This document shows positions 25,123 to 33,862 of a DNA stretch of 64,000 nucleotides, piece by piece. The DNA comes from Natrinema salaciae (GTDB lineage: Archaea > Halobacteriota > Halobacteria > Halobacteriales > Natrialbaceae), in NCBI RefSeq assembly GCF_900110865.1, contig NZ_FOFD01000003.1:186001-250000 (forward strand), written 5' to 3'. The position numbers and the translations under genes are program-made. The notes beneath the pieces were generated by a model. The model was not told where the DNA came from, ran no database searches, and was given only the letters and a program-made list of their open reading frames with translations. How positions within the stretch are numbered: position 1 is the first letter of the stretch; each line of letters starts with the position of its first letter.

Positions 25123-26271
25123 TTACTGTACCGGGTGGTCGGCTTCGGCGTCCTCGAGGCGGCGGTTGTGCAACGCGTCGCCGGTGCGCCGGTCGAAGAC
25201 GTGGATCGCATCCTCGGGGAGGTCGACCGTGACCGCGTTACCGCTCTCGAGTCGGCGCATCCCGTCGACGGTCGCGATGAGCGAGACGTCGGCGTCGGCG
25301 AGATCCAGATAGACGACGTTGTCGTCGCCCATCGGCTCGACGACGTCGATCGTCGCCGACATCGTGTGATCCCCGGTCGCCGACGCGTCTCCGACTTCGA
25401 CGTCTTCGGGACGGATCCCGAGGACGAGGTCGGTCGCGTCGCCGAGATCGGCCGCGACGTCGGACGAGAGGGGGTACTGAAACCCCTCGTCCGCAGTCGC
25501 GAGCACGTCGCCGTCTCGCCGCCCGACGTCGAGGAAGTTCATCGAGGGGTCGCCGATGAAGTCGGCGACGAAGCGGTTCGCCGGCCGGTGGTAACACTCC
25601 AGCGGCGTCCCGACCTGCATCAGCCGCCCCTCGTTGAGGACGGCGATGCGATCCGACATCGTCATCGCCTCGGTCTGGTCGTGGGTGACGTAGATCGTCG
25701 TCACGCCGAGTTCCTGCTGGATCCGCTGGAGTTCGGTGCGCATCTGCGAGCGCAGTTTGGCGTCCAGGTTCGACAGCGGTTCGTCCATCAGGAAGACCTC
25801 CGGATCGCGGACGATCGCCCGCCCGAGCGCGACCCGCTGTTGCTGGCCGCCGGAGAGATCGCTCGGTTTCCGCTCGAGCAGGTCGCCGATACCCATCATC
25901 GTCGCCGTCTCCTCGACGCGGCTGTTCATCTCGTCGTCGGGGAGATCGGTCGATTCCTCGAGTCCGAAGCGCATGTTCTCCCGCACGGTCATGTGCGGGT
26001 ACAGCGCGTAGGACTGGAACACCATCGCCACGTTGCGGTCTTTGGGCTCGCGGTGTTCGATCGATTGGCCGTCGAGTCGGATCGAGCCCTCGGTGACCGT
26101 CTCGAGGCCGGCGACCATCCGCAGGGTCGTCGACTTCCCACAGCCCGAGGGACCAACGAGGACGAGAAACTCCCCGTCCTCGATGTCGATCGTTACGTCG
26201 TCGACGGCGACGATTTCGCCGTTGCTATCCTGAAACGTCTTCGTCACGCCGTCGATCGTCACTTCTGTCAT
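25123..26271 (-). CDS. Sugar ABC transporter ATP-binding protein (MalK/UgpC type)
   Basis: The energising subunit of a CUT1 sugar importer, 382 residues. It shows Walker A (GPSGCGKST), the signature LSGGQQQRVALGRAI, Walker B with VFLMDEPLSNLD, and the switch histidine in YVTHDQTEAMTMSDR. The C-terminal third (from about residue 240) is an OB/TOBE regulatory domain. Two such subunits would bind the two permeases encoded directly upstream. The start at 26271 (MTEVTIDGV) is 19 bases after the end of the permease gene. Confidence 0.95.
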   Translation of the reverse strand: MTEVTIDGVTKTFQDSNGEIVAVDDVTIDIEDGEFLVLVGPSGCGKSTTLRMVAGLETVTEGSIRLDGQSIEHREPKDRNVAMVFQSYALYPHMTVRENMRFGLEESTDLPDDEMNSRVEETATMMGIGDLLERKPSDLSGGQQQRVALGRAIVRDPEVFLMDEPLSNLDAKLRSQMRTELQRIQQELGVTTIYVTHDQTEAMTMSDRIAVLNEGRLMQVGTPLECYHRPANRFVADFIGDPSMNFLDVGRRDGDVLATADEGFQYPLSSDVAADLGDATDLVLGIRPEDVEVGDASATGDHTMSATIDVVEPMGDDNVVYLDLADADVSLIATVDGMRRLESGNAVTVDLPEDAIHVFDRRTGDALHNRRLEDAEADHPVQ

Positions 26272-26290
26272 CTGTCGTATCTCTCGTAGC

Positions 26291-27199
26291 TCATACGGTT
26301 GCACCTTTCGCGAACTGTTCTCCGAACGCGATGTAGACCAACAGCGTCGGCAGCGCCGCGATGAACGCGCCGGCCATCTGGACGTTGTACATACTCTGCA
26401 TCGAGCCGGCGAGCGCGTTCAGCTCCATCGTCACCACGAAGTTCTCCGGCGAGTTCAGGATGACGAGCGCGATCAGGAAGTCGTTCCAGATCTGGGTGAA
26501 CTGATAGATCAGCGTCACCGCGAACATCGGGATGGACAGCGGCAAGACGATGCGACGGTAGACCCGTCGCTCCGGTGCGCCGTCCAGCCGTGCCGCCTCG
26601 AGGATCTCGTCGTTGAGGTTCTGGTAGTACGATCGGAAGAGGATCGTACAGATCGGAATCCCGTAGGCGCCGTGGGTGATGATCAGCTCGAAGATACCGG
26701 TTCGGTCCGCCAGCGTCTCGCCGACGATCGGAATCAGGACGAGCGTGTGCTCGAGGCCGACCAGCGACCACCCCTGTCGCAGCGGGACGAGAACCGCCTG
26801 GTACGGGATGAAGATGGCGGCGAGCAGCAGCGTGACGACGGCGAGCTGGCCGCGCCACTCCATCTTCGTGAGGCCGAACGCCGTCATGCTCCCGAGCAGC
26901 GCCGAGATGATCGTCGCCGGGATGGCGACCGCGGCGCTGTTTACCATCGCGGGGCCGAGCCGCGAGAGCGCAGTCGACCACGGCTCGAGCGTCGCCGCGT
27001 CGGGCGACGGCGGGACGAAGGGAAGGGTCGTCGCGAACGTGTTCCCGCCCTTGATCGACGTCATCAGTCCGCTGATCAGCGGGACGAGGAAGAGGACGGC
27101 GATCGCAGCTAGCACCGCGTAGAGGCCGACACGCCGGTAGTTCAGCCGTTCGAACCGCGATTCCGTCGTTTCCGCCGGTCGTGATTGTGCGTTGCTCAT
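26291..27199 (-). CDS. Sugar ABC transporter permease (MalG type)
   Basis: A 302-residue inner-membrane permease with six hydrophobic segments and the EAA loop EAARLDGAPERRVYRRIVLPL, which docks to the ATPase. It pairs with the other permease of the operon to form the sugar channel. Its ATG overlaps the end of the upstream permease gene by 4 bases, so translation is coupled. Confidence 0.95.
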   Translation of the reverse strand: MSNAQSRPAETTESRFERLNYRRVGLYAVLAAIAVLFLVPLISGLMTSIKGGNTFATTLPFVPPSPDAATLEPWSTALSRLGPAMVNSAAVAIPATIISALLGSMTAFGLTKMEWRGQLAVVTLLLAAIFIPYQAVLVPLRQGWSLVGLEHTLVLIPIVGETLADRTGIFELIITHGAYGIPICTILFRSYYQNLNDEILEAARLDGAPERRVYRRIVLPLSIPMFAVTLIYQFTQIWNDFLIALVILNSPENFVVTMELNALAGSMQSMYNVQMAGAFIAALPTLLVYIAFGEQFAKGATV

Positions 27200-28341
27200 A
27201 GGTCACCTCGTCGGTACTGTGCGAACGCGTAGGGGGCGATCACGGCGAGCGCCAGGACGAACAGCACCATCGCAACCGCGGAACCGTACGCCCACTCGGG
27301 CTTTCCGGCGAACGCCTCGCGGTACATCATGATGCCGAGGATGTCGGCCGAAGGGCCCGGCTGACTGCCGCCGTAGATCACGTAGATGAAGTCGAACGCT
27401 TTCAGCGCGAAGACCATGAGCACGACCGTCGCGCCCATCGTCGCCGCGCGGAGTTGCGGGATGATCACGCGCCAGTAGAGCCGAACGGTGGTCGCGCCGT
27501 CGACGCGGGCCGCCTCGTAGTGATCGTCCGGAATGGCACGCAGCGCCGCGAGGTAGACGATCATGCAGTAGCCGCTGAACTGCCAGATGAGTGCGATGAT
27601 GACCGCCCAGAGCTTGAACCGGGGGTCGCCGAGCCAGTTGGGAGCGATCGCACCGAAGCTGATCGTCTTGAGTACCACGTTGATGACGCCGTCGTTGGCG
27701 TTGTACATCCACTTCCAGAAGATGGCGGTAACGACGAACGAGAGGCTCATCGGCAGCAGGTAAATCGTCCGAAAGCCGTTGCCGAAGCGGATCTCCCGGT
27801 CCATCAGGATCGCCAGGAAGAGCCCGACGGCTAGCGCGATGACGGTAAAGGCCACCATCAACACGAACGTGTTCCACGTCGCGTTGCGGAACGTGGGGTC
27901 CCCCAGGAGTTGGACGTACGTGTCGAACGAGATGTTCGAGTAGTTCGGGTCGCCTAGCCCGGACCAGTCGGTCAGCGATATCAGGAAGTTCCACCCGATC
28001 GCGCCGTAGACGAACGCGCCGACGAGGAGAAATCCGGGGAGCCAAAACGGGAGCGACCGCACGAACTCGCTCCGACGGAGGGCGTCGAGCGTCGATCCCG
28101 ACCGTCCGGGATCGGTCTCGTCCGATCGACCGAGACCGGACTCCGCGGCGTCGACGCCGCCGTCGGAGCGAAGCTCCGACGAGGGTCGCCTCGGACGGCT
28201 CGGCTCGCCGCCGTCGGCGCGAAGCTCCGACGAGGGTCGCGGTCTATCGGACCGCTCACCGCCGTCAGCGCGACGCCGATCGGACGAATCCGCGCCCGAA
28301 TCGGACGACTGTCGGAGGGAGCGCAGGAGTTGCGCGATCAT
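27196..28341 (-). CDS. Sugar ABC transporter permease (MalF type) with a long N-terminal tail
   Basis: A 381-residue permease. The channel part, from about residue 95, has six hydrophobic segments and the EAA loop EAARVDGATTVRLYWRVIIPQL (shown here in part). The first 90 residues are an unusual polar tail with two near-copies of DGGE.SxRPxPSSELR, encoded by palindromic direct repeats (28162-28231); most relatives start close to the first membrane helix. A downstream ATG or GTG start is possible but none is obvious. It lies 30 bases after the binding-protein gene. Confidence 0.92.
   Translation of the reverse strand: MIAQLLRSLRQSSDSGADSSDRRRADGGERSDRPRPSSELRADGGEPSRPRRPSSELRSDGGVDAAESGLGRSDETDPGRSGSTLDALRRSEFVRSLPFWLPGFLLVGAFVYGAIGWNFLISLTDWSGLGDPNYSNISFDTYVQLLGDPTFRNATWNTFVLMVAFTVIALAVGLFLAILMDREIRFGNGFRTIYLLPMSLSFVVTAIFWKWMYNANDGVINVVLKTISFGAIAPNWLGDPRFKLWAVIIALIWQFSGYCMIVYLAALRAIPDDHYEAARVDGATTVRLYWRVIIPQLRAATMGATVVLMVFALKAFDFIYVIYGGSQPGPSADILGIMMYREAFAGKPEWAYGSAVAMVLFVLALAVIAPYAFAQYRRGDL
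28162..28231. repeat. Palindromic direct repeats in the permease N-terminus
   Basis: The element GTCGGAGC-GAA-GCTCCGAC (28162-28180) is repeated with one mismatch as GTCGGCGC-GAA-GCTCCGAC (28213-28231), each followed by GAGGGTCGC; a third degenerate unit follows near 28262. The arms are identical to the palindrome found inside ileS at 13428-13446. Confidence 0.75.
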
Positions 28342-28371
28342 CTGTTCGAAACACCGTGTCGGTGACTCATC

Positions 28372-29706
28372 TTACTCGAGTGCGTTGACGATACCGTCGT
28401 AGGCTTCGTCGGCGTCCCAGTTTTCGGCCATTGCCGTCATGGCGCTCTCGACGTCCGACTGCTGACCGGGGGTAAACGCCAGTCCGTGTGCCATCGACGG
28501 CGGCTGCGCGTCGGAGGACTGGAACTGCTCGATCTGACGCTGGTGGAAGTCGGTGAACTCCCCGGTCTCGACGTCGTTACGCGGCGGGATCGATCCCTTC
28601 TGCTGGTTGAACCGCCGCTGTGCGTCCGCCGTCCCCACGTACTGCAGGAACGCGAGCGTCGCGTTCGGCGACGGGTTGTACTTCGGGAAGACGAACGAGT
28701 CCATGTTCAGCGCGTACTGGCCGTCCGTACCCGGGAACGGGATGTAGTCCCAGTCGTCCTCGAACTCGAACCCGTCCTCGCCGAGGTACTGCCCGGCGGC
28801 CCAGTCGCCGTTGTGGTGGAACGCCGCGTCGCCGCTGATAACGCCGCCGTTGGCCTCGTCCCACGCGACGGAGCTCGCATCGCCGGGGAAGTACTCCGAG
28901 AATTCGACGACCGTCTCGAGCGAACTGCGGACGGTCTCCTCGTTGCCCGAGACGTCGCCGCCGATAACCGACTCGTAGGTGTCCATGCCGCCCTCGGCCA
29001 GCAGCGTCATCGCCCACAACTGCACCATCATGAACGTGTCCGTCGACTGTGCGAAGCCGGTGTAGCCGGCGTCGTCGACGGCCGAGAGCGCGTCGGCGAA
29101 GTCGCTCGGACTCCCGAGGGACTCGGGGTCGACGCCCGCGTCTTCGAGCACCGACACGTTGTAGAACACGTTGTTGAGCCGGTGGATGTTGATCGGGACC
29201 GCGTAGTAGGTCCCGTCGATCTGGGCCTGATCCTCGGGGCCCTGGAGGTACGCGTCCTGCATATCGCTCTTCCAGACGTGTTCGCCGATGTCGAACAGGA
29301 GGTCGTCGTTGGTGTAGGTCGTCAACGCCTGGCCGGGCCAGATCTGGAACGTACTCGGCGGGTCGTTGTCGACCACGCGGCTCCGAACGTCCGTCTCGAG
29401 CGCACTGCCGCCCCCACCGGGCGAGTCCTGCAGTTCGTAGTCGATATCGGGGTGTTCCTCCTCGAATCCCGACATGAGAGCGGCGAGCGCGTCGGCCTCG
29501 CCACCCGCGGTCCACCAGTGACCGATCTCGAGCGTCTCGTACTCGCTCTCCTCGAGATCGTCGTCGAGGGCATCCTCGAGCGATTCAGCGGCCGATCCCC
29601 CACCACCGAGGCAGCCGGCGAGCGCGAGCCCACCAGCGGCACCCATCGCACCGAGAACGCGACGCCGATGCAGCATCGCGTCCGTAATATCATCGTTCTG
29701 TGACAT
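28372..29706 (-). CDS. Sugar ABC transporter substrate-binding lipoprotein
   Basis: A 444-residue extracellular binding protein of the CUT1 family. The N-terminus has a twin-arginine motif (HRRRVLGAMG) and a lipobox (LALAGC), so it is exported folded by Tat and anchored by lipid on the cysteine (near residue 33). A short acidic linker leads to the two-lobed binding fold, with typical pieces such as EIGHWWTAGGEADALAAL near the start and FVFPKYNPSPNATLAFLQYV near the end. It is the first gene of the four-gene importer; the sugar is not known. Confidence 0.95.
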   Translation of the reverse strand: MSQNDDITDAMLHRRRVLGAMGAAGGLALAGCLGGGGSAAESLEDALDDDLEESEYETLEIGHWWTAGGEADALAALMSGFEEEHPDIDYELQDSPGGGGSALETDVRSRVVDNDPPSTFQIWPGQALTTYTNDDLLFDIGEHVWKSDMQDAYLQGPEDQAQIDGTYYAVPINIHRLNNVFYNVSVLEDAGVDPESLGSPSDFADALSAVDDAGYTGFAQSTDTFMMVQLWAMTLLAEGGMDTYESVIGGDVSGNEETVRSSLETVVEFSEYFPGDASSVAWDEANGGVISGDAAFHHNGDWAAGQYLGEDGFEFEDDWDYIPFPGTDGQYALNMDSFVFPKYNPSPNATLAFLQYVGTADAQRRFNQQKGSIPPRNDVETGEFTDFHQRQIEQFQSSDAQPPSMAHGLAFTPGQQSDVESAMTAMAENWDADEAYDGIVNALE

Positions 29707-29743
29707 GGTATATTCTACCGTGAGCCAGTATTATTCGTTCCCC

Positions 29744-29765
29744 GTAATAAAGGTAGTGTTATTAC
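29744..29765. promoter_or_regulatory. Candidate operator upstream of the sugar importer
   Basis: A perfect inverted repeat GTAATAA-N8-TTATTAC lies about 40-60 bases upstream of the binding-protein start. Its AT-richness, symmetry and position over or beside the promoter suit a dimeric regulator site or an overlapping TATA box. No regulator gene is adjacent. The rest of the 29707-30032 gap has no gene. Confidence 0.5.
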
Positions 29766-30032
29766 TTCACACACGAGTAAAGAATGGAGGTGCCGAATTC
29801 GCGGTTTTCGCCCGTTTTACGTGCCGAAAGCGACGGTCCGATCTCACCGGCGGCGTCTCCTATCTATATGGAAAGATCACTCGTAAGACAGCCCTGTTTT
29901 CCGACGGCGAACGTCGGACGGCGATCCTCGGCGAGCGCCGGCGGATCGGTCCGATCGAGCCGACCGATCCCACGCGTCGGCGCGGACCCGTGAACGAACG
30001 GTATATCAGTCCCCGCAGAGAAGCGAGCGGGC

Positions 30033-30545
30033 ATGAGAGAGGGGACGGCGTTTTCCACCCTGTACGTCGGCGTTCTCCTCGCGGTTCCGGGCCTGCTGGC
30101 CTGGCTGACCGGACGAGCGTTCCTCTTCCCAAGTCTGGGGCCGTCCGCCTTTCTGCTGGCGACGGTTCGCGACGGCGAGGTGACCGCCCCCCGACGGGTG
30201 GTCGGTGGCCACTTCATCGGCGTCCTGGCCGGGTTACTCGCGTACCACACCATCGCGCCCGAACTCGGCGTGAGCGTGACCGCGAGCGCGCCGATGCTGG
30301 CTACCGACCAGCTCCGGCTCGTCGCCAGCGGCGTTCTCGCCGTCGTCTTGACCTCGGGCGGGATGCTCGCGACCGAGACCGTTCACCCGCCCGCCTGTGC
30401 GACGACGCTGATCGTCTCGCTCGGTCTCCTCTCCACGTTCGTCGACGGGGCGCTCATCATGCTCGCCGTCGTCGTCCTCGTCGTCGCACACGAACTCGTC
30501 GTCTCCGGGCCGTCGGTCGGCGTCGCCGAACTGCTCGAGCGCTGA
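30033..30545 (+). CDS. HPP family membrane protein
   Basis: A 170-residue integral membrane protein with four hydrophobic segments and both signature motifs of the family, FPSLGPSAFLL and ETVHPPAC. HPP-domain proteins are found in cyanobacterial and plastid nitrite transport and in proteins of unknown function, so an anion-transport role is possible. There is no CBS domain attached. It is transcribed divergently from the sugar importer. Confidence 0.85.
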   Translation: MREGTAFSTLYVGVLLAVPGLLAWLTGRAFLFPSLGPSAFLLATVRDGEVTAPRRVVGGHFIGVLAGLLAYHTIAPELGVSVTASAPMLATDQLRLVASGVLAVVLTSGGMLATETVHPPACATTLIVSLGLLSTFVDGALIMLAVVVLVVAHELVVSGPSVGVAELLER

Positions 30546-30652
30546 GAGCCACCCCATCGGCGACGATCGACGCTCGCACCGCTCTCGGGTAAGAACGAAG
30601 ATGCGACCCGGAAGTGGGACGCATTCGAGGACTGCGCAGCAATGCGTGTCGT

Positions 30653-31042
30653 CTAAATGACGCGGTTCTGCAGGTAGTCGAGGTGCTTTGCGTTGTAGAC
30701 GATCTTGACCTCGTCGGTCTCGGCCGAGCCGATGCAGGTCAGACGGACGTTCTTCTCTTCGACCTCCTCGTCGGAGAGAATCTGCTGCATGTCCATCTCG
30801 ATCTCGCCCTCGAAGACGATCGCTGCGCAGTTCGCGCAGGCACCGGCGCGACACGAGAACGGCCAGTCGTAGCCCTGGGCCTCGGCGGCCTCGAGGATGT
30901 ACTCACCCTCGGCGACGTCGAGCGTGCCGTAGTCCTCCTCGTCGAGGCCTGCGTCAGCGGCCTCCGCGAAGAGATCGTCGTCGTCCATGTCCCAGCCCTG
31001 GTCGTCCAGTACTTCGTAGTTGAGGTATTCTACCGTGGGCAT
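30653..31042 (-). CDS. Halophilic 2Fe-2S ferredoxin
   Basis: The main soluble electron carrier of haloarchaea, accepting electrons from 2-oxoacid:ferredoxin oxidoreductases. Its 129 residues match the plant-type halophilic ferredoxin, including the acidic insertion near the N-terminus ([10 protein letters not shown]). The cluster ligands are Cys64, Cys69, Cys72 and Cys103. The start at 31042 ([12 protein letters not shown]) is standard; an upstream in-frame ATG at 31066 would add 8 atypical residues. The upstream 31080-31140 region is AT-rich, consistent with a strong promoter. Confidence 0.97.
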   Translation of the reverse strand: MPTVEYLNYEVLDDQGWDMDDDDLFAEAADAGLDEEDYGTLDVAEGEYILEAAEAQGYDWPFSCRAGACANCAAIVFEGEIEMDMQQILSDEEVEEKNVRLTCIGSAETDEVKIVYNAKHLDYLQNRVI

Positions 31043-31513
31043 CACCCTGCGATTCGAGTCCCGCACTGGTATAGCTTGCTGTTCGGTCCTAAATTGTCTT
31101 TCAGTGAAAATCGACCAATTCGAAGGAAAGAATGCGCCGGTTCGTTACAAGAACGGTGATCGTGGGGGAGAGAAAAAAGAAATGTACGAACGTATTCGCG
31201 AAAACGGCGTCTTCGTTGCCGGGTTCGAAACCGACCGGCCGTCACGACGAGACGGGGAGAACGAACACGTCCGCCAGTCCGGTCGACGCGGCGGGCCAAC
31301 GAATCCAGAACGCGACGAAACGCGACCGCGTCCGGCTGTCCAGCGGCCGTCTCGAGCACCCCATCGGCGGCCGCCGCACGACCGTGGGAACGGTCTCGAG
31401 CGGCTCCCGTGTCGGGAGTCGTCGATCGCTCGAGGATGTCATCGGGCGTGAGGGAGACGAGTCCCGCCGGACGGCAGGGACGGGCACCGATCGAACGACG
31501 GCGCGCGGTCCGG
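31043..31513. other. Intergenic region, about 470 bases
   Basis: The left part (31080-31140) is AT-rich and should carry the ferredoxin promoter on the minus strand. The remainder has open frames, but they encode strongly basic, arginine-rich sequences unlike haloarchaeal proteins, so I see no gene. Confidence 0.5.
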
Positions 31514-32698
31514 TCAGAATCCGAAGATCGGGAGGAATCGAAAGGTGAGATAGGCACCGACCGTCGAGATAGCCGGCACGACGTTCTGCATGAGGATGAC
31601 GCGGGCCGTCGTCGACGGGTCGAACAGGTCCGACGCCTTCGGAATGTCCTCGACGTCCTCCTCGCCGATCTTGGGGGAGCGTTCGCCCTCTTCCTCGGCG
31701 GTCAGTGCGCCGACCGAGACGCGCGTCTCCTCGCCGGCCCGAACGCCCGACAGCGTCGTGGTTCGGGTGGCTCGGCCCCAGCCGAGCCCGACGATGCTCA
31801 TCGTCGCGATGACGACGAAACTCGCGGGGATGCCGATCGACGAGAGGCCGATGACGATTCCGGAACTGATGACGGCGACGACGATCGCCGCCGTCAGCGG
31901 CAGGTTCGTGATGTCGTTGCCGAGTGTGTCGAGCGTGCGGCGGGCGATCGTAAAGCAGCCGACCGCGACCGCCGCCGAGCCGATCAGGATCAGCGGCACC
32001 ATGTCGACGTCACCGGTGCCGTAGATCGGCGCGATCGCGTTGGCGATGTTGCTCGTCCCCGAGGCAAAGCCCATGAGACAGCCGATCGCGACGACGACGA
32101 GCGCGCCGGTGATCTCGCGCCGATCGGCGTTGGCACCGAACTGGAGTCGCGGGGCGATCCCGGATCGATCGATCGTGACCATCGGTCGACCGCCCTGCTT
32201 GCTTTCGATGGCGACCCACGCGTTGATCTGCGGATAGAAGTACCGGCCGACGACGCCGGCCACCCAGAACCCGATGATCGGTGCGACGATCCACCAGACG
32301 GCGATCTCGCCGAGTTCGTTCCAGTTGAGTTCGCCGGTTGCAAAGCCCAGCGCCGCGATCGCGCCGACAGCGGTCATCGACGTCGAGGCGGGGACGCCGG
32401 CGTAGTTGCCGACGAACAGCGCGCCGCCGATGAAGAAGAGCACGGCGACGTTCGAGCGCAGCGTGAAGATGGAGGTGTCGGTAACGAGTTCCTCGCCGAG
32501 CGTGGTGACGACCTCCGGACCGATGGTGTACGCCCCGATAAAGAAGAAGATCGACATCAGGCCGGCGGCCATCACCTTCGTGATCACGTTCGCGCCGACG
32601 GCCGGCCCGAACGCGGGGCCGGTCGTCGAGCCGCCGATGTTGTAGCCGACGAAGATCGCTGTGAGAATGCCGACGACGAGTAGCGGTTCCGCGTTCAC
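31514..32698 (-). CDS. PiT-family inorganic phosphate transporter (first of three)
   Basis: A 394-residue membrane protein with about 10-11 hydrophobic segments. Two copies of the family signature can be seen: VGYNIGGSTTGPAFGPAVGANV in the first half (given in part: GPAVGANVITK) and GTSNIANAIAPIYGTG in the second. Such permeases bring in phosphate with a cation. A charged cytoplasmic loop (about residues 315-350) precedes the last helix. Another PiT gene lies 1.2 kb upstream on the same strand. Confidence 0.92.
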   Translation of the reverse strand: MNAEPLLVVGILTAIFVGYNIGGSTTGPAFGPAVGANVITKVMAAGLMSIFFFIGAYTIGPEVVTTLGEELVTDTSIFTLRSNVAVLFFIGGALFVGNYAGVPASTSMTAVGAIAALGFATGELNWNELGEIAVWWIVAPIIGFWVAGVVGRYFYPQINAWVAIESKQGGRPMVTIDRSGIAPRLQFGANADRREITGALVVVAIGCLMGFASGTSNIANAIAPIYGTGDVDMVPLILIGSAAVAVGCFTIARRTLDTLGNDITNLPLTAAIVVAVISSGIVIGLSSIGIPASFVVIATMSIVGLGWGRATRTTTLSGVRAGEETRVSVGALTAEEEGERSPKIGEEDVEDIPKASDLFDPSTTARVILMQNVVPAISTVGAYLTFRFLPIFGF

Positions 32699-32963
32699 GT
32701 CCGGTAGTCACACGGTCCGGTGGTAAAAACGCGACTATTCACGCGTGCTTCGCAGTCGCCACGATGCGGCCGTGCGCGTCCGAACCCGTACGAGCGCAGA
32801 CGATGCACACGATCCCAAATGTTTCGACGCGTCGTATCGTACCGAACGATATCATGTCGCCACGCGTGCCACCGGTTCGGGAGACCGATCGACCGCAGAC
32901 CGACCGCCGCCGTTCGTCGCGGCGAACCGCACCGATCGAGAGCGCTTCCGCCGGCTGGCAGCC

Positions 32964-33386
32964 ATGAGACCGGCGCGCGTCGACGCGATCATCGACCTCG
33001 CGTACGGGGCCCTGATCTTCATCTCGATCGCGCTGATCGCGACGGTCGATCTCCGCGTCGGGCTGACGTTCGGGCTGGGCGTGTTCGCCTCGTATATCCT
33101 CCACGTCGTCTGGAAGATGGCCCGGTTCGATCCGGATTGGATGACACAGGCCGTCGGTGAGAGGGTCGAGCAACAGGTCGAGGACGTCCAGACGCAGGTC
33201 GAGGAAACCGTCGAACAGACCGTCGAGGAAACCGTCGAACAGACCGTCGGCGAGACGGTCGAGCAACAGGTCGAGGACGTCCAGACGCGGGTCGAAGCCG
33301 TCAACGAGCGGGTCGACCGGCGCCCTCGAGAGGACGAAGTCGAGGAGATCATCGAGGAGTCAGTCGAGGACGAGTCGGGGACCTAG
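32964..33386 (+). CDS. Membrane-anchored coiled-coil protein
   Basis: A 140-residue protein with two N-terminal hydrophobic segments (about residues 8-27 and 30-50) followed by a highly repetitive, acidic helix made of VEQ/VEE/VED heptads (about residues 64-120). The repeat is visible in DNA: a 30-base block at 33165 recurs at 33258, and a 24-base block at 33199 recurs at 33223. It probably forms a coiled coil below the membrane. The start at 32964 (MRPARVDAII) is the closest to the first helix. Function unknown. Confidence 0.75.
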   Translation: MRPARVDAIIDLAYGALIFISIALIATVDLRVGLTFGLGVFASYILHVVWKMARFDPDWMTQAVGERVEQQVEDVQTQVEETVEQTVEETVEQTVGETVEQQVEDVQTRVEAVNERVDRRPREDEVEEIIEESVEDESGT

Positions 33387-33397
33387 CGGCCGAAACG

Positions 33398-33826
33398 TCA
33401 GCGGACGATGGTCACTGGAATCGATGCCCGCTTCGATACCGTCTCGGCGACGTTTCCGACCAGGAACTGGCGCGTCGCACGGCTCCAATCCTGGCCGTGA
33501 CTGCCGATGATGACCGCGTCGTACGCTTCGGCACGGTCGATGATGTTTCGAGCCGGATGTCCGATGCCAACGGTCGTTTCGATCTCGCGGTCGCGTTCGG
33601 CGGCGATCTCGCGAGCGCGCTCGAAGACGCCCGCGGCGCGCTCGGCGGCGGCGTCGTCGAGGTCGTCCTCGAGCGTGAGCCCCACCGCGTCGCCCATCAT
33701 CATCGACGGGACGCCGACGACGTGGAGAACGGTGACCTCGGCGTCGGGATTGTTCTCGAGCGCGTACTCGAGGGCGCGACCGGCCTGTTCGGAGTCGTCC
33801 ATCGGAACCAGAATGTCCGAGAGCAT
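33398..33826 (-). CDS. Universal stress protein (UspA family)
   Basis: A 142-residue UspA protein starting ILVPMDDSEQA and ending with IIGSHG...LVGNVAETV...IPVTIVR, the nucleotide-binding pattern with Asn in place of the usual Ser. It lies 36 bases after a PiT phosphate permease on the same strand; haloarchaeal transporters are often paired with Usp proteins, which may regulate them. An operon of permease and Usp is therefore likely. Confidence 0.93.
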   Translation of the reverse strand: MLSDILVPMDDSEQAGRALEYALENNPDAEVTVLHVVGVPSMMMGDAVGLTLEDDLDDAAAERAAGVFERAREIAAERDREIETTVGIGHPARNIIDRAEAYDAVIIGSHGQDWSRATRQFLVGNVAETVSKRASIPVTIVR

Positions 33827-33862
33827 GCAGCGAGCTACGGTAGCCAGTAATGTAAGTTCCCG

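Noticed and set aside
31042-31557. Minus-strand frame of 171 codons in the ferredoxin-PiT gap
   Set aside because: The composition is basic and Arg/Ser-rich, it overlaps the PiT gene end and the ferredoxin start, and no motif is visible.
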